Assembly (NCBI RefSeq): GCF_029227915.1
Contig: NC_079887.1
Span: forward strand, 1,302,001-1,366,000
Reading direction: 5' to 3'
Source: Hydractinia symbiolongicarpus
Taxonomy: Eukaryota > Cnidaria > Hydrozoa > Anthoathecata > Hydractiniidae
Length of the DNA: 64,000 bases
The position numbers and the translations under genes were made by a program. A model generated the notes under the pieces. The model was not told the origin of the DNA and did not search any database. It saw only the letters and a list, made by a program, of their open reading frames with translations. The stretch's first letter is position 1, and each line of letters begins with the position of its first letter. Below, in pieces: positions 40,566 to 51,418 of the stretch.

Positions 40566-41470
40566 TATAGTCAAAAGTATACAAAGAAAGTACCCAGGTG
40601 GTAAACTCATTTCCCGAACGATTTTTTAAATTATTATTTCACCACTAAAGCCCATGAGACTTGTAGTTTTTAAAAATGTTTTCATTTTTGATGAGACGCT
40701 GAATAAAAGAAGTTTAATCGCCGGCAAACGAAAACCCGCCATTTCCCGTAAACCCTGGACACGGTCTGCTTAATCAAAAGTATACAAAGAAAGTACCCAG
40801 GGAGTAAACTCATTTCCCGAACGATTTTTTAAATTATTTTTTCACCACCAAAACGCATGAGACTTGTAGTTTTCAAAAATATTTTCATTTTTGATGAGAC
40901 GCTGAATAAAAGAAGTTTAATCGCCGGCAAACGAAAAACCGCCATTTCCCGTAAACCCCGGACTCGGCCCGCATAGTCAAAAGTATACAAGGAAAGTACC
41001 CAGGGAGTAAACTCATTTCCCGAACGATTTTTTAAATTATTTTTTCACCACTAAAACGCATGAGACTTGCAGTTTTCAAAAATGCTTTCATTTTTGATGA
41101 GACGCTGAATAAAAGAAGTTTATTCGCCGGCAAACGAAAACCTGCGATTTCCCGCAAATCCCGGACTCGGCCCGTATAGTCAAAAGTATACAAAGAAAGT
41201 ACCCAGGGTGTAAACTCATTTCCTGAACGATTTTTTAAATTATTATTTCACCACTAAAGCCCATGACAATTGCAGTTTTTAAAAATGTTTCCATTTTTGA
41301 TGAGACGCTGAATAAAAGAAGTTTAAACGCCGGCAAACGAAAACCCGCGACTTCCCGCAAATCCCGGACTCATCCCGTATAGTCAAAAGTATACAAAGAA
41401 AGTACCCAGGGAGTAAACTCATTTCCCGAACGATTTTTTAAATTATTTTTTCACCACTAAAACGCATGAG
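40566..41470 (+). repeat. Lead-in monomers of the 7-mer HOR family
   Basis: Four to five monomers in the order of the later 7-mer HOR: tttaatc-type (here ctgcttaatc), cccgcatag with acaaggaaag, a tgctttc monomer, and a tttaaacgcc/actcatcccg monomer. Private changes (ctggacacgg, acaattgcag, gtttccattttt) suggest an older, less homogenised copy. Confidence 0.78.
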
Positions 41471-42079
41471 ACTTGTAGTTTTCAGAAATGTTTTCATTTT
41501 TGATGAGACGCTTAATGAAAGTGGTTTAATCGCCGGCAAACGAAAACCCGCGATTTTCCGTAAATCCTGGGCTGGGCCGGTATAGTCGAATGTATACAAA
41601 GAAAGTACCCTGTGAGTAAACTCATTTCCAAAACGATTTTTTAAATTATCTTTTCACCACTAAAACGCATGAGACTTGTAGTTTTCAAAAATGTTTTCAT
41701 TTTTGATGAGACGCTGAATAAAAGACGTTTAATCGCCGGCAAACGAAAACCTGCGATTTCCCGTAAATCCCGGACTCGGCCCGTATAGTCAAAAGTATAC
41801 AAAGAAAGTACCCAGGGTGTAAACTCATTTCCCGAACGATTTTTTAAGTTATTATTTCACCACTAAAGCCCATGAGACTTGTAGTTTTTAAAAATGTTTT
41901 CATTTTTGATGAGACGCTGAATAAAAGAAGTTTAATCGCCGGCAAACGAAAACCTGCGATTTCCCGTAAATCCCGGACTCGGCCCGTATAGTCAAAAGTA
42001 TACAAAGAAAGTACCCAGGGCGTAAACTCATTTCCCGAACGATTTTTTAAATTATTATTTCACCACTAAAGCCCATGAG

Positions 42080-42282
42080 ACTTGTAGTTTTCAAAAATGT
42101 TTTCATTTTTGATGAGACGCTGAATAAAAGAAGTTTAATCGCCGGCAAACGAAAACCCGCCATTTCCCGTAAACCCCGGACTCGGCCCGTATAGTCAAAA
42201 GTATACAAAGAAAGTACCCAGGGAGTAAACTCATTTCCCGAACGATTTTTTAAATTATTTTTTCACCACTAAAACGCATGAG
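42080..42282 (+). repeat. Representative 203-bp monomer
   Basis: A full-length monomer close to consensus, from acttgtag to the base before the next acttgtag at 42283. In order it holds: an inverted repeat at 42091-42112; the stretch gatgagacgctgaataaaag; a GC-rich core at about 42140-42189 with gccggc, atttcccg and a ccccgg cluster; gtatac near 42201; a second atttcccg near 42233; the AT-rich tract with gattttttaaattatttttt; and the tail caccactaaaacgcatgag. The consensus GC core is about 62% G+C, against about 23% in the AT-rich segment at monomer positions 161-190. The other main class ends in caccactaaagcccatgag and is followed by acttgtagtttttaaaaatg. Confidence 0.95.
42091..42112. other. 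Perfect inverted repeat (9-bp arms, 4-nt loop) in the monomer
   Basis: Arms tcaaaaatg (42091-42099) and catttttga (42104-42112) are exact reverse complements around the loop tttt. The element sits at monomer positions 12-33 and recurs in all or nearly all of the roughly 315 monomers. Two very common variants, tcagaaatg and ttaaaaatg, each leave one G-T apposition when the + strand is folded. Dyad symmetry is a known property of many centromeric satellites, where it may allow cruciform extrusion. Function here is inference. Confidence 0.85.
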
Positions 42283-43500
42283 ACTTGTAGTTTTCAGAAA
42301 TGTTTTCATTTTTGATGAGACGCTTAATGAAAGTGGTTTAATCGCCGGCAAACGAAAACCCGCGATTTTCCGTAAATCCTGGGCTGGGCCGGTATAGTCG
42401 AATGTATACAAAGAAAGTACCCTGTGAGTAAACTCATTTCCAAAACGATTTTTTAAATTATCTTTTCACCACTAAAACGCATGAGACTTGTAGTTTTCAA
42501 AAATGTTTTCATTTTTGATGAGACGCTGAATAAAAGACGTTTAATCGCCGGCAAACGAAAACCTGCGATTTCCCGTAAATCCCGGACTCGGCCCGTATAG
42601 TCAAAAGTATACAAAGAAAGTACCCAGGGTGTAAACTCATTTCCCGAACGATTTTTTAAGTTATTATTTCACCACTAAAGCCCATGAGACTTGTAGTTTT
42701 TAAAAATGTTTTCATTTTTGATGAGACGCTGAATAAAAGAAGTTTAATCGCCGGCAAACGAAAACCTGCGATTTCCCGTAAATCCCGGACTCGGCCCGTA
42801 TAGTCAAAAGTATACAAAGAAAGTACCCAGGGGGTAAACTCATTTCCCGAACGATTTTTTAAATTATTATTTCACCACTAAAGCCCATGAGACTTGTAGT
42901 TTTCAAAAATGTTTTCATTTTTGATGAGACGCTGAATAAAAGAAGTTTAATCGCCGGCAAACGAAAACCCGCCATTTCCCGTAAACCCCGGACTCGGCCC
43001 GCATAGTCAAAAGTATACAAGGAAAGTACCCAGGGAGTAAACTCATTTCCCGAACAATTTTTTAAATTATTTTTTCACCACTAAAACGCATGAGACTTGT
43101 AGTTTTCAAAAATGTTTTCATTTTTGTTGAGACGCTGAATAAAAGAAATTTAATCGCCGGCAAACGAAAACCTGCGATTTCCCGCAAATCCCGGACTCGG
43201 CCCGTATAGTCAAAAGTATGCAAAGAAAGTACCCAGGGTGTAAACTCATTTCCCGAACGATTTTTTAAATTATTATTTCACCACTAAAACGCATAAGACT
43301 TGTAGTTTTTAAAAATGTTTTCATTTTTGATGAGACGCTGAATAAAAGAAGTTTAAACGCCGGCAAACGAAAACCCGCGACTTCCCGCAAATCCCGGACT
43401 CATCCCGTATAGTCAAAAGTATACAAAGAAAGTACCCAGGTGGTAAACTCATTTCCCGAACGATTTTTTAAATTATTTTTTCACCACTAAAACGCATGAG
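42283..43500 (+). repeat. HOR unit, 6 monomers (1218 bp)
   Basis: M1 (ctgggctggg), M2 (agacgttt), M3 (agggggtaaact), M5 (cccgcatag, acaaggaaag, cgaacaattttt), M6 (tttttgttgagacg) and M7 (tttaaacgccgg, actcatcccg). The next M1 is at 43501. It lacks the tttaatc-type M4 monomer found in later units. Confidence 0.9.
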
Positions 43501-44717
43501 ACTTGTAGTTTTCAGAAATGTTTTCATTTTTGATGAGACGCTTAATGAAAGTGGTTTAATCGCCGGCAAACGAAAACCCGCGATTTTCCGTAAATCCTGG
43601 GCTGGGCCGGTATAGTCGAATGTATACAAAGAAAGTACCCTGTGAGTAAACTCATTTCCAAAACGATTTTTTAAATTATCTTTTCACCACTAAAACGCAT
43701 GAGACTTGTAGTTTTCAAAAATGTTTTCATTTTTGATGAGACGCTGAATAAAAGACGTTTAATCGCCGGCAAACGAAAACCTGCGATTTCCCGTAAATCC
43801 CGGACTCGGCCCGTATAGTCAAAAGTATACAAAGAAAGTACCCAGGGTGTAAACTCATTTCCCGAACGATTTTTTAGTTATTATTTCACCACTAAAGCCC
43901 ATGAGACTTGTAGTTTTTAAAAATGTTTTCATTTTTGATGAGACGCTGAATAAAAGAAGTTTAATCGCCGGCAAACGAAAACCTGCGATTTCCCGTAAAT
44001 CCCGGACTCGGCCCGTATAGTCAAAAGTATACAAAGAAAGTACCCAGGGGGTAAACTCATTTCCCGAACGATTTTTTAAATTATTATTTCACCACTAAAG
44101 CCCATGAGACTTGTAGTTTTTAAAAATGTTTTCATTTTTGATGAGACGCTGAATAAAAGAAGTTTAATCGCCGGCAAACGAAAACCCGCCATTTCCCGTA
44201 AACCCTGGACTCGGCCTGTTTAATCAAAAGTATACAAAGAAAGTACCCAGGGAGTAAACTCATTTCCCGAACGATTTTTTAAATTATTTTTTCACCACCA
44301 AAACGCATGAGACTTGTAGTTTTCAAAAATGTTTTCATTTTTGATGAGACGCTGAATAAAAGAAGTTTAATCGCCGGCAAACGAAAACCCGCCATTTCCC
44401 GTAAACCCCGGACTCGGCCCGCATAGTCAAAAGTATACAAGGAAAGTACCCAGGGAGTAAACTCATTTCCCGAACAATTTTTTAAATTATTTTTTCACCA
44501 CTAAAACGCATGAGACTTGTAGTTTTCAAAAATGTTTTCATTTTTGTTGAGACGCTGAATAAAAGAAGTTTAATCGCCGGCAAACGAAAACCCGCGACTT
44601 CCCGCAAATCCCGGACTCATCCCGTATAGTCAAAAGTATACAAAGAAAGTACCCAGGGAGTAAACTCATTTCCCGAACGATTTTTTAAATTATTTTTTCA
44701 CCACTAAAACGCATGAG
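43501..44717 (+). repeat. HOR unit, 6 monomers (1217 bp)
   Basis: M1, M2, M3, M4 (ctggactcggcctg then tttaatcaaaag, caccaccaaaacgc), M5, and one monomer that starts as M6 (tttttgttgagacg) and ends as M7 (gcgacttcccgcaaatcc, actcatcccg). The one-base deficit is tttttagttatt near 43874. The M6/M7 hybrid monomer is direct evidence of recombination between neighbouring monomers. Confidence 0.9.
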
Positions 44718-46138
44718 ACTTGTAGTTTTCAGAAATGTTTTCATTTTTGATGAGACGCTTAATGAAAGTGGTTTAATCGCCGGCAAACGAAAACCCACGA
44801 TTTTCCGTAAATCCTGGGCTGGGCCGGTATAGTCGAATGTATACAAAGAAAGTACCCTGTGAGTAAACTCATTTCCAAAACGATTTTTTAAATTATCTTT
44901 TCACCACTAAAACGCATGAGACTTGTAGTTTTCAAAAATGTTTTCATTTTTGATGAGACGCTGAATAAAAGACGTTTAATCGCCGGCAAACGAAAACCTG
45001 CGATTTCCCGTAAATCCCGGACTCGGCCCGTATAGTCAAAAGTATACAAAGAAAGTACCCAGGGTGTAAACTCATTTCCCGAACGATTTTTTAAGTTATT
45101 ATTTCACCACTAAAGCCCAAGAGACTTGTAGTTTTTAAAAATGTTTTCATTTTTGATGAGACGCTGAATAAAAGAAGTTTAATCGCCGGCAAACGAAAAC
45201 CTGCGATTTCCCGTAAATCCCGGACTCGGCGCGTATAGTCAAAAGTATACAAAGAAAGTACTCAGGGGGTAAACTCATTTCCCGAACGATTTTTTAAATT
45301 ATTATTTCACCACTAAAGCCCATGAGACTTGTAGTTTTTAAAAATGTTTTCATTTTTGATGAGACGCTGAATAAAAGAAGTTTAATCGCCGGGAAACGAA
45401 AACCCGCCATTTCCCGTAAACCCTGGACTCGGCCTGTTTAATCAAAAGTATACAAAGAAAGTACCCAGGGAGTAAACTCATTTCCCGAACGATTTTTTAA
45501 ATTATTTTTTCACCACCAAAACGCATGAGACTTGTAGTTTTCAAAAATGTTTTCATTTTTGATGAGACGCTGAATAAAAGAAGTTTAATCGCCGGCAAAC
45601 GAAAACCCGCCATTTCCCGCAAACCCCGGACTCGGCCCGCATAGTCAAAAGTATACAAGGAAAGTACCCAGGGAGTAAACTCATTTCCCGAACAATTTTT
45701 TAAATTATTTTTTCACCACTAAAACGCATGAGACTTGTAGTTTTCAAAAATGTTTTCATTTTTGTTGAGACGCTGAATAAAAGAAGTTTAATCGCCGGCA
45801 AACAAAAACCTGCGATTTCCCGCAAATCCCGGACTCGGCCCGTATAGTCAAAAGTATACAAAGAAAGTACCCAGGGTGTAAACTCATTTCCCGAACGATT
45901 TTTTAAATTATTATTTCACCACTAAAGCCCATGAGACTTGTAGTTTTTAGAAATGTTTTCATTTTTGATGAGACGCTGAATAAAAGAAGTTTAAACGCCG
46001 GCAAACGAAAACCCGCGACTTCCCGCAAATCCCGGCCTCATCCCGTATAGTCAAAAGTATACAAAGAGAGTACCCAGGGACTAAACTCATTTCCCGAACG
46101 ATTTTTTAAATTATTTTTTCACCACTAAAACGCATGAG
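44718..46138 (+). repeat. HOR unit, full 7 monomers (1421 bp)
   Basis: M1 to M7 in order: ctgggctggg, agacgttt, actcagggggt, tttaatcaaaag, cccgcatag with acaaggaaag, tttttgttgagacg, and tttaaacgccgg with cctcatcccg. Length is 7 x 203 exactly. This is the most complete version of the family and a good reference unit. Confidence 0.92.
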
Positions 46139-48170
46139 ACTTGTAGTTTTCAGAAATGTTTTCATTTTTGATGAGACGCTTAATGAAAGTGGTTTAATCG
46201 CCGGCAAACGAAAACCCGCGAGTTTCCGTAAATCCTGGGCTGGGCCGGTATAGTCGAATGTATACAAAGAAAGTACCCTGTGAGTAAACTCATTTCCAAA
46301 ACGATTTTTTAAATTATCTTTTCACCACTAAATCGCATGAGACTTGTAGTTTTCAAAAATGTTTTCATTTTTGATGAGACGCTGAATAAAAGAAGTTTAA
46401 TCGCCGGCAAACGAAAACCTGCGATTTCCCGTAAATCGCGGACTCGGCCCGTATAGTCAAAAGTATACAAAGAAAGTACCCAGGGTGTAAACGCATTTCC
46501 CGAACGATTTTTTAAGTTATTATTTCACCACTAAAGCCCATGAGACTTGTAGTTTTTTAAAAATGTTTTCATTTTTGATGAGACGCTGAATAAAAGAAGT
46601 TTAATCGCCGGCAAACGAAAACCTGCGATTTCCCGTAAATCCCAGACTCGGCCCGTATAGTCAAAAGTATACAAAGAAAGTACCCAGGGTGTAAACTCAT
46701 TTCCCGAAAGATTTTTTAAATTATTATTTCACCACTAAAGCCCATGAGACTTGTAGTTTTTAAAAATGTTTTCATTTTTGATGAGACGCTGAATAAAAGA
46801 AGTTTAAACACCGGCAAACGAAAACCCGCGACTTCCCGTAAATCCCGGACTCGGCCCGTATAGTCAAAAGTATACAAAGAAAGTACCCAGGGAGTAAACT
46901 CATTTCCCGAACGATTTTTTAAATTATTTTTTCACCACTAAAACGCATGAGACTTGTAGTTTTCAGAAATGTTTTCATTTTTGATGAGACGCTTAATGAA
47001 AGTGGTTTAATCGCCGGCAAACGAAAACCCGCGATTTTCCTTAAATCCTGGGCTTGGCCGGTATAGTCGAATGTATACAAAGAAAGTACCCTGTGAGTAA
47101 ACTCATTTCCAAAACGATTTTTTAAATTATCTTTTCACCACTAAAACGCATGAGACTTGTAGTTTTCAGAAATGTTTTCATTTTTGATGAGACGCTTAAT
47201 GAAAGTGGTTTAATCGCCGGCAAACGAAAACCCGCGAGTTTCCGTAAATCCTGGGCTGGGCCGGTATAGTCGAATGTATACAAAGAAAGTACCCTGTGAG
47301 TAAACTCATTTCCAAAACGATTTTTTAAATTATCTTTTCACCACTAAAACGCATGAGACTTGTAGTTTTCAAAAATGTTTTCATTTTTGATGAGACGCTG
47401 AATAAAAGAAGTTTAATCGCCGGCAAACGAAAACCTGCGATTTCCCGTAAATCGCGGACTCGGCCCGTATAGTCAAAAGTATACAAAGAAAGTACCCAGG
47501 GTGTAAACGCATTTCCCGAACGATTTTTTAAGTTATTATTTCACCACTAAAGCCCATGAGACTTGTAGTTTTTTAAAAATGTTTTCATTTTTGATGAGAC
47601 GCTGAATAAAAGAAGTTTAATCGCCGGCAAACGAAAACCTGCGATTTCCCGTAAATCCCAGACTCGGCCCGTATAGTCAAAAGTATACAAAGAAAGTACC
47701 CAGGGTGTAAACTCATTTCCCGAAAGATTTTTTAAATTATTATTTCACCACTAAAGCCCATGAGACTTGTAGTTTTTAAAAATGTTTTCATTTTTGATGA
47801 GACGCTGAATAAAAGAAGTTTAAACACCGGCAAACGAAAACCCGCGACTTCCCGTAAATCCCGGACTCGGCCCGTATAGTCAAAAGTATACAAAGAAAGT
47901 ACCCAGGGAGTAAACTCATTTCCCGAACGATTTTTTAAATTATTTTTTCACCACTAAAACGCATGAGACTTGTAGTTTTCAGAAATGTTTTCATTTTTGA
48001 TGAGACGCTTAATGAAAGTGGTTTAATCGCCGGCAAACGAAAACCCGCGATTTTCCTTAAATCCTGGGCTTGGCCGGTATAGTCGAATGTATACAAAGAA
48101 AGTACCCTGTGAGTAAACTCATTTCCAAAACGATTTTTTAAATTATCTTTTCACCACTAAAACGCATGAG
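46139..48170 (+). repeat. 5-mer higher-order repeat, 2 x 1016 bp
   Basis: Copies at 46139-47154 and 47155-48170. Each holds M1 (gcgagtttccg), an M2 relative with aaatcgcggactcgg and gtaaacgcattt, an M3 relative with cccagactcgg and cgaaagattttt, an M7 relative with tttaaacaccgg, and a second M1-like monomer (ttttccttaaatcc, gggcttggccgg). The extra base is gtagttttttaaaaatg (near 46548 and 47564). One private change: ctaaatcgcatgag near 46329. Confidence 0.92.
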
Positions 48171-50580
48171 ACTTGTAGTTTTCAAAAATGTTTTCATTTT
48201 TGATGAGACGCTTAATGAAAGTGGTTTAATCGCCGGCAAACGAAAACCCGCGATTTCACGTAAATCCCGGGCTTGGCCGGTATAGTCAAAAGTATACAAA
48301 GAAAGTACCCAGGGTGTAAACTCATTTCCCGAACGATTTTTTAAGTTATTATTTCACCACTAAAGCCCAAGAGACTTGTAGTTTTTAAAAATGTTTTCAT
48401 TTTTGATGAGACGCTGAATAAAAGAAGTTTAATCGCCGGCAAACGAAAACCTGCGATTTCCCGTAAATCCCGGACTCGGCCCGTATAGTCAAAAGTATAC
48501 AAAGAAAGTACTCAGGGGGTAAACTCATTTCCCGAACGATTTTTTAAATTATTATTTCACCACTAAAGCCCATGAGACTTGTAGTTTTTAAAAATGTTTT
48601 CATTTTTGATGAGACGCTGAATAAAAGAAGTTTAATCGCCGGCAAACGAAAACCCGCCATTTCCCGTAAACCCTGGACTCGGCCTGTTTAATCAAAAGTA
48701 TACAAAGAAAGTACCCAGGGAGTAAACTCATTTCCCGAACGATTTTTTAAATTATTTTTTCACCACCAAAACGCATGAGACTTGTAGTTTTCAAAAATGT
48801 TTTCATTTTTGATGAGACGCTGAATAAAAGAAGTTTAATCGCCGGCAAACGAAAACCCGCCATTTCCCGTAAACCCCGGACTCGGCCCGCATAGTCAAAA
48901 GTATACAAGGAAAGTACCCAGGGAGTAAACTCATTTCCCGAACAATTTTTTAAATTATTTTTTCACCACTAAAACGCATGAGACTTGTAGTTTTCAAAAA
49001 TGTTTTCATTTTTGTTGAGACGCTGAATAAAAGAAGTTTAATCGCCGGCAAACGAAAACCTGCGATTTCCCGCAAATCCCGGACTCGGCCCGTATAGTCA
49101 AAAGTATACAAAGAAAGTACCCAGGGTGTAAACTCATTTCCCGAACGATTTTTTAAATTATTATTTCACCACTAAAGCCCATGAGACTTGTAGTTTTTAG
49201 AAATGTTTTCATTTTTGATGAGACGCTGAATAAAAGAAGTTTAAACGCCGGCAAACGAAAACCCGCGACTTCCCGCAAATCCCGGCCTCATCCCGTATAG
49301 TCAAAAGTATACAAAGAAAGTACCCAGGGACTAAACTCATTTCCCGAACGATTTTTTAAATTATTTTTTCACCACTAAAACGCATGAGACTTGTAGTTTT
49401 CAGAAATGTTTTCATTTTTGATGAGACGCTTAATGAAAGTGCTTTAATCGCCGGCAAACGAAAACCCGCGAGTTTCCGTAAATCCTGGGCTGGGCCGGTA
49501 TAGTCGAATGTATACAAAGAAAGTACCCTGTGAGTAAACTCATTTCCAAAACGATTTTTTAAATTATCTTTTCACCACTAAAACGCATGAGACTTGTAGT
49601 TTTCAAAAATGTTTTCATTTTTGATGAGACGCGGAATAAAAGACGTTTAATCGCCGGCAAACGAAAACCTGCGATTTCCCGTAAATCCCGGACTCGGCCC
49701 GTATAGTCAAAAGTATACAAAGAAAGTACCCAGGGTGTAAACTCATTTCCCGAACGATTTTTTAAATTATTATTTCACCACTAAAGCCCATGAGACTTGT
49801 AGTTTTTAGAAATGTTTTCATTTTTGATGAGACGCTGAATAAAAGAAGTTTAAACGCCGGCAAACGAAAACCCGCGACTTCCCGCAAATCCCGGCCTCAT
49901 CCCGTATAGTCAAAAGTATACAAAGAAAGTACCCAGGGACTAAACTCATTTCCCGAACGATTTTTTAAATTATTTTTTCACCACTAAAACGCATGGGACT
50001 TGTAGTTTTCAGAAATGTTTTCATTTTTGATGAGACGCTTAATGAAAGTGGTTTAATCGCCGGCAAACGAAAACCCGCGAGTTTCCGTAAATCCTGGGCT
50101 GGGCCGGTATAGTCGAATGTATACAAAGAAAGTACCCTGTGAGTAAACTCATTTCCAAAACGATTTTTTAAATTATCTTTTCACCACTAAAACGCATGAG
50201 ACTTGTAGTTTTCAAAAATGTTTTCATTTTTGATGAGACGCTGAATAAAAGAAGTTTAATCGCCGGCAAACGAAAACCTGCGATTTCCCGTAAATCGCGG
50301 ACTCGGCCCGTATAGTCAAAAGTATACAAAGAAAGTACCCAGGGTGTAAACGCATTTCCCGAACGATTTTTTAAGTTATTATTTCACCACTAAAGCCCAT
50401 GAGACTTGTAGTTTTTAAAAATGTTTTCATTTTTGATGAGACGCTGAATAAAAGAAGTTTAATCGCCGGCAAACGAAAACCTGCGATTTCCCGTAAATCC
50501 CAGACTCGGCCCGTATAGTCAAAAGTATACAAAGAAAGTACCCAGGGTGTAAACTCATTTCCCGAACGATTTTTTAAATT
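48171..50580 (+). repeat. Long HOR segment, first of three dispersed copies
   Basis: This stretch of about 2.4 kb reappears at 55251-57660 (offset 7080) and 59096-61505 (a further 3845). Order of markers: gatttcacgtaaatcc, actcagggggt, tttaatcaaaag, acaaggaaag, tttttgttgagacg, cctcatcccg, gcgagtttccg, agacgttt, cctcatcccg, gcgagtttccg, aaatcgcggactcgg, cccagactcgg. The marker actcagggggt also occurs at about 45260. Confidence 0.9.
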
Positions 50581-51418
50581 ATTATTTCACCACTAAAGCC
50601 CATGAGACTTGTAGTTTTTAGAAATGTTTTCATTTTTGATGAGACGCTGAATAAAAGAAGTTTAAACGCCGGCAAACGAAAACCCGCGACTTCCCGCAAA
50701 TCCCGGCCTCATCCCGTATAGTCAAAAGTATACAAAGAAAGTACCCAGGGACTAAACTCATTTCCCGAACGATTTTTTAAATTATTTTTTCACCACTAAA
50801 ACGCATGAGACTTGTAGTTTTCAGAAATGTTTTCATTTTTGATGAGACGCTTAATGAAAGTGGTTTAATCGCCGGCAAACGAAAACCCGCGAGTTTCCGT
50901 AAATCCTGGGCTGGGCCGGTATAGTCGAATGTATACAAAGAAAGTACCCTGTGAGTAAACTCATTTCCAAAACGATTTTTTAAATTATCTTTTCACCACT
51001 AAAACGCATGAGACTTGTAGTTTTCAAAAATGTTTTCATTTTTGATGAGACGCTGAATAAAAGAAGTTTAATCGCCGGCAAACGAAAACCTGCGATTTCC
51101 CGTAAATCGCGGACTCGGCCCGTATAGTCAAAAGTATACAAAGAAAGTACCCAGGGTGTAAACGCATTTCCCGAACGATTTTTTAAGTTATTATTTCACC
51201 ACTAAAGCCCATGAGACTTGTAGTTTTTAAAAATGTTTTCATTTTTGATGAGACGCTGAATAAAAGAAGTTTAATCGCCGGCAAACGAAAACCTGCGATT
51301 TCCCGTAAATCCCAGACTCGGCCCGTATAGTCAAAAGTATACAAAGAAAGTACCCAGGGTGTAAACTCATTTCCCGAAAGATTTTTTAAATTATTATTTC
51401 ACCACTAAAGCCCATGAG
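49795..51418 (+). repeat. 4-mer tandem duplication, 2 x 812 bp
   Basis: Unit 49795-50606 (cctcatcccg, gcgagtttccg, aaatcgcggactcgg, cccagactcgg monomers) is repeated at 50607-51418. The corresponding segment in the right-hand copy (about 60.7-61.5 kb) has only one unit, so this is a copy-number difference between related segments in the window. Confidence 0.88.

Larger units (their letters stand above)
41471..42282 (+). repeat. HOR unit, 4 monomers (812 bp)
   Basis: Begins with the M1 monomer (cttaatgaaagtgg, gattttccgtaaatcc, ctgggctggg, gtcgaatg), then M2 (aaaagacgttt), M3 (ttttttaagttattattt precedes it) and a cccgccatttcccg monomer. The next M1 starts at 42283, exactly 812 bp later. Confidence 0.88.

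Noticed and set aside
42120-42135. aataaa in gctgaataaaagaag as a polyadenylation signal
   Set aside because: Present in most monomers as part of the repeat and lost in the taatgaaag subtypes; no transcript or gene context supports function.
42140-42165. Minus-strand ttttcgtttgccggcgatt as a CENP-B box
   Set aside because: It begins like one (TTTCGTT) but lacks the central A and the CGGG end at the required spacing.
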